64,000 nucleotides of DNA from Brienomyrus brachyistius (taxonomy: Eukaryota; Chordata; Actinopteri; Osteoglossiformes; Mormyridae). The translations under genes were made by a program, and so were the position numbers. Where the stretch lies: the NCBI RefSeq assembly GCF_023856365.1, contig NC_064540.1:11657691-11721690 (forward strand), written 5' to 3'. The notes below the pieces were generated by a model. It was not told the DNA's origin. It did no database searches and worked only from the letters and a program-made list of their open reading frames with translations. Numbering within the stretch: position 1 is the stretch's first letter; every line of letters starts with the position of its first letter. Below, in pieces: positions 22,741 through 32,010 of this stretch.

Positions 22741-25090
22741 TAATTGTGGGGGGGGCATGAAGTGGTAGGACTTAATGGTGGATTTAATGGTGTGCCACCC
22801 CCCCTCCATTTACCCCCCCCCCCCCACATCAAAATAATAAAACCACAATATGGATAATTATCTTTCCAAAGTAGGACCTCAGAAGACCGTAAATATCACA
22901 CCCCCCGATGGCCACTTAACAGCCCTGCAATACTTGATAAGGACACTATGAGATAAAACAATGTAAGATAAGAATATAAAGATATGATAAAGAATAAATA
23001 ATAAATATGTACTGTAATATGGGGATAAGGTAGCTATGCAGAATGTGCAAAATGACAATGAACTGTAAGTGTTGTTGAAAAAGTGCAGGAAGTATATTGA
23101 CAAACTAGTCTCATATATGTGCATTTGTACTCATGTACTATAATATGGTGTGAAAACCTGCATTTTAGATCAGTCATATTTCGGATGCCAACTTATTTTA
23201 CTTCTAATCATTGACCCTTTGATCTTTAGCTGAAATAACCTCCTTTATATCTGCCCAGTTCATTCAGCAGACACTCATTCTAGACTAAATGGTCTGTAGC
23301 TTAAATCATAAATTATACGATTCATTACACTTTCAATCTACACAAATGCTTCAGTTCCAAAAATGAATCAATGTTACTTAAAGTGACTTTGTCCTGGACA
23401 AAATGGTGATTTTGATCATTAAAACTATTTTCATTCCTCTTTCCTTTACATAACTGATTGCACTCTGGTCAGTTTGGTGAACCAGTTTCTACTACCTCAG
23501 ATCCATTTGAAATAATTAATAACCATTTAAAATTTCATGGAACATTCCTATAATTAAGCACATTATTTTACATCTACTATAAGAAAAAGTATAAAAAAAT
23601 GTATACTTTTTATAATTTTATTGCCTTGTGTTCTGAAATAATACTAAAGAGAGCACATTACTTTCAACATTTCGATTTTAGAGTTCTTATGAAACTGATG
23701 CGTAGATCCAGAGTACATCCTCCGTATCTCCATAAGTACTTAAGGATGTAAGTGAGGCTGCAGCTTTACTGCCTAAACTCCATATTAGTGTGTTTTGTCG
23801 CAGGTCATCCATTCTGGTGTTATGATTGTGTCAGCCAATCAGCTTCCAGATATTCTCCACAGTGTAGCAGCACACATTGATGTCTAAGCATGTAAAGAAC
23901 TAAATAATTCTGCTGTGTCCCTTATTCTTCTACTGTTTTGCTCTTTCCCCAGGTTACATAATACTGGTGTTATTTCGCAACACAGTGAGCTGAAGTCACT
24001 GATAAAATGCTTCTGTTAACACTGCTCTGTTCACCCAATACATGACTTACTGTACTGACCAACAGCAGGTGGCGCTATTCAAAACCATGCATAACAGTTT
24101 AATTGGATTTCTAATTCTCTGATGTCTCACAATGCCAGTGCAGAGTTAAAGGGTTAATTTTTTTAGGAAAATTGGGTTACTTAGCCTGCATGTATTTCTA
24201 TCAGAAGGTGAAGAGTAAAACTGCTAGCAAGATAAGTAAGCATGGTGAAAATCATCTGGCAAGGAACTAAGAACGGATATCTATACACAAAGCAATGATA
24301 GTTTTTAATGATCTGCAGAGGTCAATAACCTCAGCATCATACCCTCTGTACTCTTCATAGATAATGTCATCAAATATGTTGCTGAGTGCACAAACAGCAT
24401 TTTCCCATCTGTGCACTTGCACAATTACCTTCATAACACATTTGCAGTGATACAGGATAAGCAATCATTATTGCATTGTTAGAGTATACACCTATCATTC
24501 CACTAAATCGTACTGTCAAGAGAATCATCACTAGACAGACACAGGGTAAATAACTCTGCCACCGTAACAGGCATTGCAAAATCGTAATGAAAAGAGTGAA
24601 CTTGCAAACAAACCAAGTCAAATTAAGTGACGCATCTCAACCTGAGCTCATCCATTTGTGTCACCAATCTAAAGAATCATTAGCTATTGCAATTGGGTGA
24701 TATGGTGCCTCGCACTGATACCCCATCTGGGGGGGACCCCAGCCCCATGTGACCCTGACCAGGTGGATGGATGGGTGGTGATCTCTTCAAGGACAATTTG
24801 GATGACGTCAATTAATGTAGAAAGACTAAAACATCAAGTGTATTTTATAAGTATTTTCAGCCTGAAAACCAGGCAAAAAGAGCATCTGAGTCTATAATCA
24901 CATACACGAGGTGTGTTTTCCTTTGTACATCAAAGGAAAAGGGGAATCAGATCTGTACCTGTATTGATGTACTATTGTGTGTTTGTGCTGGGTCTCCATC
25001 AGGGCTTTTCGAGTAGATTGGAGAGGGTTGGGGGTCGTCCAACATAACAATTAGCCTGACCGTCTGTGATTGAAAGTGGTTTTGGTTAAA
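22741..25090. other. Intergenic AT-rich sequence
   Basis: G and C homopolymer runs near 22750 and 22800-22825, followed by AT-rich sequence. No gene, RNA or family-level repeat was recognised. Confidence 0.45.
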
Positions 25091-25930
25091 TATGCCAACC
25101 CAGGGGTCCCTGCTCAGTAAAATTCCAAAGAGGTGCTCAGAATGGAGACACTTCCAACCATCCATGCAAAATGAGCAGCTGCTCAGGCACCCCAAGGGCG
25201 CCCTGCACGTCTCGGGGCCCAGTCCCAGCAACCAAGCTGCTGGCACAGATGGCATTTCTTGTTTCAGGTTAGCCTGGAGCGTCCTGCTGAACGTGCCCCA
25301 AACTGTTGTTCACTGAACCAAGGGAAGCAGCTGATTTTGTCCCCAACGGAAACCATGGAAACAGATGCAAGTCAGCCCTCTGCACAACTCTGTATGCCAG
25401 CAAGCCAGTGGTCTGGGAGGAGCTACATAATCCAAAAGGCATGAGCGAATATTTCCCTAAGCAGGGAGGACAGCCATTTCCCACACCTCAGCAAGCCGCC
25501 GGGCGCTTCCAGCAAAAACAGCCAGAGCTGAAGTAACCTGAAACAAACGCAGTACAAAACAAGAAGCGCACGGTGATCTAACTCATCAGACGCGCTGCCT
25601 GTCAGTCACGCGGGACACATAACACTTCATTGTTGAGCTAAGGGTTTGTCTGCAAAGAAAACAATCGCCGACACCCGCAGAAAGAGGGCAGCAGCTCGGA
25701 CTGTCGTTCTCCGCCGCATTCCTCCTCTGGCTTTGCAAACAGAGCGGCCCTCGCGAGGTCCTGGGAAGGCAGCCACAAAGCAGGAGGACAAAGCCGCCTC
25801 TCTTCTGCCCAACCTGTCCACCACTGCTGTCATATTTTCCAAGAAGGCCATCACACCTATTTTTAATCAGATAGACAAACTGATCGATTTACTTTGGAGC
25901 CAGATCTTGACATTTAGCTCTTCCTGAGTT
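25091..25930 (+). other. GC-rich interval with coding-like ORFs, function unknown
   Basis: This is more GC-rich than its surroundings and carries successive plus-strand ORFs in different frames (25092-25316, 25306-25536 and 25646-25927). The last begins MSAKKTIADTRRKRAAARTV, is rich in Lys, Arg and Ala, and ends in a hydrophobic, amphipathic segment (IFNQIDKLIDLLW). A minus-strand ORF (25854-25627) overlaps it. I recognise no family. It could be an exon of an unknown gene, a promoter region or chance. Confidence 0.2.
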
Positions 25931-26139
25931 TATGTTGTTCTAAGCTTCTTTCCTACAGCGTGTGTGGGATAACTTTCTGTTTTTGCTACATTAGCAAACT
26001 GTGTTTCTTCTGGTGTTGATAAAATGTGTGTTAATCAATTAAATCTGATTGATTACACCATTGATGTGTCCTGCATTTTTTTCCGTCTCCATTGCACCTT
26101 CTGCTGTGCTACAGTCAATACATGTTTTTTGGTAAATGG

Positions 26140-26285
26140 TAAATGGACTGCATTTATATAGCGCCTTTCTACTCCTACGAGTACTCAAAGCGCTTTACAT
26201 TTCATGCCTCACATTCACCCATCCACACACTCATTCACACACCGGTGGCGGAGGCTGCCGTGCAAGGCGCCAACCTGCTTTTGTT
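26140..26285 (+). repeat. Dispersed fish repeat (TTTATATAGCGCC family)
   Basis: AATGGACTGCATTTATATAG, CGCCTTTCTACTCC, CTCAAAGCGCTTTACATTTC and CACACCGGTGGCGGAGGCTG make a repeat that is very common in fish genomes. Its class is uncertain. Confidence 0.6.
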
Positions 26286-26900
26286 GACAAAAAAGTTATT
26301 TACAAAAGGGCATTTATTTCGTTTGGCACCCAACAATTAGCATCACCATCATCAAAAAATTCTTGAACACATATATATAATATATATATGTTTCACTTTA
26401 TAATAATGAACAACAAATTACAATGTAGACCAAACACATTTCCAAATCAGATACCTCCACTGAATTTTTACAGAAAATTATGAAACCAGTCGTTTTGTTC
26501 ATTGTCTTTGGAAAAATAATAATTGTGCAAAATAGGATTCAAAATACTTCAAGAAGACTAGCCTGTGCCAAAAATAAACCGCTAAAAAACAGACTATTAA
26601 AACTATTTTAAACTAGAAGTTGAATTCTAGTGAGTCAAACTAGTGCATGGTTACACAAAAACTGGCATTTTAAAAGATAACTAACAACTGCTTAACTGGT
26701 CACTCTGACCGGTTAATTTGCAAAATAAATGGTAAGACAGTAAGGGGATCTCAGCATGCTTGGAAATCAAGATTTGGTCCCACATGGCAACAATAAAAAA
26801 ATGAAGATATTATTACTGTAGTAACAGAAAACACTGGATGGACTAAGAAATGATTTTGCTACAGTACAATAGCATCTGTTGAGCCAGATGTCTGACAAAC
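26286..26900 (-). other. Downstream region of the Rh gene, probable 3' UTR
   Basis: AT-rich sequence after the Rh stop codon, with (AT)n near 26372-26390. A minus-strand AATAAA is present near 26309, inside the end of the dispersed repeat region. No other gene was recognised. Confidence 0.35.
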
Positions 26901-28322
26901 TTATACCTTCGTGTCTTCTGGACCCTCGGGGAGCTTGGGAACTGCTAGACTCTCATGGTCAGAGGGCACATGGAAGTACGGCTTATCACTAAAGCAGCAC
27001 TCATCGGAAGGCGAGGCTAGGAAAGGAAGCTTCAAGACAAATCCTGTTGCAATGCCGCCCACTGCTGCCACCCCTATGGTGGAGAACATAGCAGCCACCT
27101 GGTAGAGGGCCTGCTCCGAGGCGGTGCGACCCAAGCCCGGCTGGAGGCCTGGTATGAGCTGCTGCAGTTCATGAAGCCTGGGGTCCCCTTCCATAGGTGC
27201 TCTATGGGCAAAGGTCTGATACAGGCTTGGCCCATAAGTGTCTTCGTTTGCCATCATAATGCCCCAAATTCCACCCAGGCAGGAGATGATTCCAGTCAGG
27301 CCGTGCAAGTTGTGGATGCCGCATTGGTCCTGGATCCTACAGCGCTGAGCCAGGAATGGAGTGAGGTATTTGTAGCCGAAGAAGCAGGCGATGCACCCAA
27401 GCACACCAAGAATGTATGCAGCCACCGGTGAGATCATCATGTCAACAGACGCCCCCACTGTCACACCCCCTGCCAGGGTGACGTTCTGGATATCAGCCAT
27501 GGTGAGCTTGCCCCGTTGGCTTAGCAGGGCGGAGAGCGCGAAAGCAGTGAGGGTGGAGGCACTAAGGCCGATGAACGTGTGGAGAATGGCCCGGTGCTGG
27601 TCATCTCCCTTGAAAGTCACAGCGGAGTTAAAGGACGGCCAGAAGACCCAGAGAAACAGGGTCCCCATCATTGAAAGAATGTCTGACTGGTAGCTGGTGG
27701 CTTCATTTTCGTGGCCGTTGTTGAGGCTTGGCCGATACAGAACAAACGTGACTCCCAGCCCAAAATAACAAGCAAAGACGTGAATAAGAATGGACCCACC
27801 TGCATCGTTGATTCTTAGGTGGTTAAGGACAGCCCACTCAGTGATGGAAAAAACTAGGACCTCCAGCAAAGCCATAACCAGGAGCTGCACAGGACTGGTC
27901 TTTCCCAGTACAGCGCCATAGCTGATCAGCACCACTGCGCAGGCAAACTCAGCATTGAGGAGGTTAACTACCCCTAGGTGAATCTTGCCGTCAGAGTAGA
28001 ACTGAAAGTACCCCTGCACAAGAATCGCCCACTGGATGGCAAAGGTGGCCGTGAGGAAGTTAAAAACCAAGCCACCGAACCCATAGCGATGCAAAAAGGC
28101 GAGAAGGCAGCCAAAGCCGATGAATATCATCACCTGAACGTCAACAAAGACAGGATAGTCCTTATAGAGATCATTTTCCATTGGATTTGTCATGTTGTCC
28201 TGTAGCTTTGCGTTAGCATCAGTGTCATATGTAACAAAGCCAGCATAGAGAGCAATGAACACAATCTCAGAGACAAGTACGAGGGCAGGGAGGCGTATTT
28301 TCAAACTTGTGGATTTCTTCAT
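26901..28322 (-). CDS. Rh-type ammonium transporter, intronless, complete
   Basis: One uninterrupted 473-residue reading frame (an upstream in-frame ATG at 28367 would add 15). Rh glycoproteins are 12-span trimeric channels that move ammonia or ammonium; in fish they act in gill and kidney. The ATG at 28322 gives MKKSTSLKIRLP, aligned with the start of mammalian RHCG. All hallmark residues are present: gate phenylalanines F126 and F231, D173, and twin histidines H181 and H340 (in HNLHG), each offset by 4 from human RHCG numbering. The extracellular loop-1 glycosylation site is N43 (NMT). The C-terminal part (KLPFLASPSDECCF) is also typical. Similarity is shared between RHCG and RHBG, so the subfamily (Rhcg-like, Rhbg-like or the fish Rhp2 group) is not fixed. 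Family genes usually have about ten introns; this one has none. Confidence 0.9.
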   Translation of the reverse strand: MKKSTSLKIRLPALVLVSEIVFIALYAGFVTYDTDANAKLQDNMTNPMENDLYKDYPVFVDVQVMIFIGFGCLLAFLHRYGFGGLVFNFLTATFAIQWAILVQGYFQFYSDGKIHLGVVNLLNAEFACAVVLISYGAVLGKTSPVQLLVMALLEVLVFSITEWAVLNHLRINDAGGSILIHVFACYFGLGVTFVLYRPSLNNGHENEATSYQSDILSMMGTLFLWVFWPSFNSAVTFKGDDQHRAILHTFIGLSASTLTAFALSALLSQRGKLTMADIQNVTLAGGVTVGASVDMMISPVAAYILGVLGCIACFFGYKYLTPFLAQRCRIQDQCGIHNLHGLTGIISCLGGIWGIMMANEDTYGPSLYQTFAHRAPMEGDPRLHELQQLIPGLQPGLGRTASEQALYQVAAMFSTIGVAAVGGIATGFVLKLPFLASPSDECCFSDKPYFHVPSDHESLAVPKLPEGPEDTKV

Positions 28323-28374
28323 CTTACTAAGAGCGATCACAAAGCAGTGAATGGCATTACTGCACACACTCTTT

Positions 28375-28384
28375 CCTTATATCG
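28375..28384 (-). promoter_or_regulatory. Candidate TATA box for the Rh gene
   Basis: CGATATAAGG on the minus strand lies about 55 bases upstream of the ATG at 28322. This leaves room for a start site near 28350 and a very short 5' UTR. The position is plausible but unproven. Confidence 0.35.
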
Positions 28385-29430
28385 TCTCCTCCCAGATAAG
28401 ACCTGCCTCAGGCATTGGCTAAAAACAAGGTCACCCACGGAGAGAGACTTCCAGAATCCTATGCAAAAAAAAGCCAAAGTACAAACTCATATAATTGCCC
28501 ACAATAAAGTTTTGATGAGCCAGCGCATTTAAAAGAAATTTGCACTTGTTGATGTTACTTATTGAGTCACAGAAAAAAAAAAAACACACACCAAAGTTTT
28601 AGAACTCCAGACCAAAAACTAGGGTATAAATGAACTGAAAAGAGCAGTGCACTGTGATTGTATTGGGGATAATGCCTCAGACGCTGACACACAGCCAGCA
28701 GCTTCAGATCGTGTGCCTTACTTAGATGACTTTGCACAAAAAAAAAAAAAAAACTTTGTTTAATTTACTCTGCAATATCCTGCTCTCTTGTGTACATGGG
28801 GGAAATTACATCTTGGATATTTTCACACTTCAGTAGTTCACAGTAGTTCATAGTTCATCGGCCATTTAGCAGGGCTACCTCACAATGACATGGACATCAA
28901 ATCAAACCTTTGCAGCTTTGTGGCTGACATTTGATCTGGTTATGTTGGATTTGATGTTTCCTCTGCATATACCGATTAATTTAATTCAAACAAACTTACC
29001 ACAGGACCATGGAAAAATCTCCAGGTTGCCACGGCCTTAGATGGGTTATCAGTTACTTAAGTTTGAATTAAAAACAATGATTACTAGTTCAGAAACATAA
29101 AACCTAAACAGCCAGACTAAAATATAGTTTTAAAAATGTTTCAAAGAACAGATCTATATTTTTTTTTTTAAATGAAAGTGAAACAACATTTTGGACACAT
29201 TTTGGATGCTTCCTGGGATAAAAGATATGAAAGACTGATGGATGTTCTTTTAAATATTGATTGCTTTTTCTGTATATGGGAAAATACTTGTACAATCCTG
29301 GGCAAAAAAGAGCCAAATCCGAAATTGCTAAATATTAAGTTTTAATGGTCTTAACAATAAATTACTGATCAGATAAATAGCAAGAACTGAATAAAGCACT
29401 CCTGAGACCTGCGCCACCATTTTCTCAACA
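28385..29430. other. Upstream region of the Rh gene, AT-rich
   Basis: Contains poly(A) runs near 28570 and 28738-28752. No gene or identifiable repeat was found. Confidence 0.4.
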
Positions 29431-30307
29431 CTAATCTATCACAAATTACTTCTGTTGGATGATACACTGTCCCAGAAATAATTGTGATAAACGATATCAC
29501 TGTCTGGGTAATATCATTTTATGGCTATACTGAAATCATTATAGCATAATACTGCAAGTACATGTTTTCCAAGAGCAATGAACTTTAAATTCCTAAGAAT
29601 TTTCAGACATTAGAATGTCAACAAAATGTAAATAAAACATGAATAAAATCACACACGAAAAAGGTAAAATGGACTCTCTGGCTCTGTTAACATAAATTGC
29701 ATCATATATTGGATACAGGTAGTTATTCAGTCCTTTACAGGCAATATAATGCCAACCCAGTTTTGCAGAACCCTGCTCTGTAAGCGCGCCGCACGGACAG
29801 TGCAGGGCAGGGCAGAGGCAAGACAGGGCAGAAGTGAGGCAGGGCAGAGGTGAGGCAGGGCAGAGGTGAGGCAAGGCAGGGCAGAGGCAAGGCAGGGCAG
29901 AGACAAGGCAGGGCAGAGGCAAGGGCAGGGCAGGGGCAAGGCAGGGCAGGGGCAAGACAGGGCAGAGACAAGGCAGGGAAGAGGCAAGGCAAGGCAGGGC
30001 AGAGGCAAGGGCAGGGCAGGGGCAAGGCAGGGCAGGGCAGAGGCAAGGCAGGGCAGGGCAGGGCAGGGCAGGACAAAGGCAAGGCAGGGCAGAGGCAAGG
30101 CAGGGCAGGGGCGGGGCAGAGGCGAGGCAGGGGCAGAGGTGAGGCAGGGCAGAGGTAGGGCAGGGGCAGCTTGACTTTCTAAAATGTTGGGGGCACTCAT
30201 TGTTATGTAAGCAAACATGTATGTAAACACAATTTGCCAATATCGTGCAGCGGTTATGTCCATATATTGTGTGATAAGCCAATAACGTTATTATCATGAC
30301 AGACCTA
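29431..30307. mobile_element. hAT-like nonautonomous element containing a minisatellite
   Basis: The left end reads CTAATCTATCACAAATTACT, then CTGTCCCAGAAATAATTGTG and ATAAACGATATC. The right end reads GCCAATAACGTTATTATCAT then GACAGACCTA. These match a fish hAT family whose ends begin TAGGTCTGTCACGATAA. There is no transposase ORF. The middle is occupied by the G-rich array at 29800-30172. Confidence 0.55.
29800..30172 (+). repeat. G-rich minisatellite with G-quadruplex motif
   Basis: About 370 bases built from GGCAGGGCAGAGGCAA-type units that vary in length. At 30051-30068 four GGG runs are separated by CA, the classical intramolecular G-quadruplex pattern. The long ORFs on both strands here (up to 234 residues, Pro/Ala/Leu/Cys on the minus strand) are products of the repeat, not genes. 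Confidence 0.9.
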
Positions 30308-30875
30308 ATGCTCCTTGCTGTAGTGAATTGTTGGAAAAAGCTGCAAACAGGGAAATTTTCTTACATACTTGTAGGCAAAGATAAAATAATGTAAAGATTT
30401 TAATGTTTAATATAATATTCAAAGTAACACACGTCTGGGTATTTAAAATTTTCCAAAATATCTTCTGGCTATTTGCTGTAGCCTGTTGAGACCATCGAAA
30501 CCTTAGTGTTTTACAATTTGGGGTTTGGCGCATTTTTTTTTTGCCCAGAAGTGTAATATCCACTGACTGTAGCACTAGATGTCTCAAAAATGTAAGTAAA
30601 AGTAATAAAAATGTAAAATAGATTTTTTTTTCAATATTCAGGTCCGCTTCACAGCCAGATTTCCCTCATGTTGTAAATATTTCTTAGTCCGCAGGTATAT
30701 GTCCTTGCTAAATTGCGGTTAACTGGATATACACAAAAGAGACAAATTCGGTGATTAACTGACATAAGGGAAAAAAACCGTAATCAATAATCGGTACACT
30801 TCTAACAAACTCCACCCAAGGAACCAATACGAATCTGCGCACTGCAGAGTTTTGCATACAAGCACACATTTTTGT

Positions 30876-30980
30876 CATCCACCCATTTTCCTTAACCAGA
30901 TATTCAATGCAGGGTCGCCTGGGACCTCTCAGAAAGCACAGGGACACGGGAGAGCCTGGATGAAGGCCAGGATCATACAT
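30876..30980 (-). mobile_element. DANA-like SINE 3' fragment
   Basis: CATCCACCCATTTTCCTTAA then GGGTCGCCTGGGACCTC is the decayed reverse complement of the SINE tail seen at 53451-53857. Confidence 0.5.
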
Positions 30981-31037
30981 GACATCGCTGAGCTTCTCTT
31001 TCAGCTGATACTTAAAGATTTCCGTTTCCGTTGACAT
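30981..31037 (-). other. Short coding-like ORF start, head-to-head with arfgap1
   Basis: The minus strand from 31037 reads MSTETEIFKYQLKEKLSDVM and then runs into a SINE fragment. The first 19-20 codons look like a natural N terminus. A possible donor (GTATGA) follows. I recognise no family, and no downstream exon was found. Confidence 0.2.
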
Positions 31038-31089
31038 TGTGAACTACTCTAGTTAACTCTCACTTCTGTCACCAACGCAAAGAAGCGCT

Positions 31090-31430
31090 TCCTTTCCCAG
31101 ATGCCAGCCAGCTACTGCTCAGAGTTTCAAACAACCCCCCTCTGTCCCGGTTCCTCCTGCCAGTCATTCCGGAGGTTGACGTCAGACGCAGCGTCCGCCG
31201 CCTTCCCAGCATGCATCGCACCGCCGCTCTGCAACGTAGGCACTCGGCAAATACAGGCGGCTGGTTTACTGTGGACGTATATCGAGGGTAAAGTCACCAT
31301 TATAATGATATTTAAAGCGGGTTGTCTGATACACGGTTTAGGTTAAGTTTATATCAGCAGCCCAGTTTTTGTCATCTTACACTCAGCTAGGAGACTAAAA
31401 AAATTACCGGTTCGTTTCCAGTTTAGAAAG
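31090..31430 (+). promoter_or_regulatory. arfgap1: arfgap1 promoter and untranslated exon 1
   Basis: CpG-enriched sequence between AT-rich flanks. A strong donor (GTAAGG) starts at 31431 and would end a noncoding first exon. The next acceptor is 5 bases before the ATG (TTTCAG at 32000-32005). There is no clear TATA box. Confidence 0.5.
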
Positions 31431-32010
31431 GTAAGGTTCGCTGCCTCGCCGGCTACATCACCATGGCTAGCCGGCTTCTTCAGATAGACGAAGTCGAATA
31501 CTAGTTGGTTATTAGTAACTCATTAGAGTAATACCATGTAGTAGGTTTTGTGGTTGGTTAGGTTGTTGAATGCCATGTCTTGTCGCTGACGTTGTCGGTG
31601 ATATGCGTACTAGCTGGTGTTGGTCGGCTAACGCTGCTGGGTTTCGCAGCACCTTTGAATGACGCCTCAGTGTACTGCTATTTATTCCTGTTAAGTTAAT
31701 ATATTAATGTATTACCATGACCAGACGGCCCCAGAAAGGGTGCTGGCTACCTTGTCATGTATGTCGTTTATAAGCTGGTGATGTGGGCTACGCGTTCTGG
31801 GGGGTGAGGGATAGTGAGGCACATCTATTTGCTGATTTATTGAGGGATATTCATGGTTTAACTCGGGCTGTCTGAGTTACTTTTGAATGACTATTAAAAA
31901 TATATCAGATCGTCACATAACTGTTTTCATTTACATATGTAAATTCGTACAATGGAGTCAGTTGGACTAGTATTACAAAAAACATTTACTATTCTGATAT
32001 TTCAGTTACA

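Noticed and set aside
28323..28367. Fifteen-residue N-terminal extension of the Rh transporter
   Set aside because: The family starts at the inner ATG (28322), and the extension would overlap the likely transcription start.
29593..30297. 234-residue minus-strand ORF and overlapping ORFs rich in Pro, Ala, Leu and Cys
   Set aside because: They are translations of the GGCAGGGCAGAGGCAA-type minisatellite. Open frames arise on both strands and in several frames from the repeat alone.
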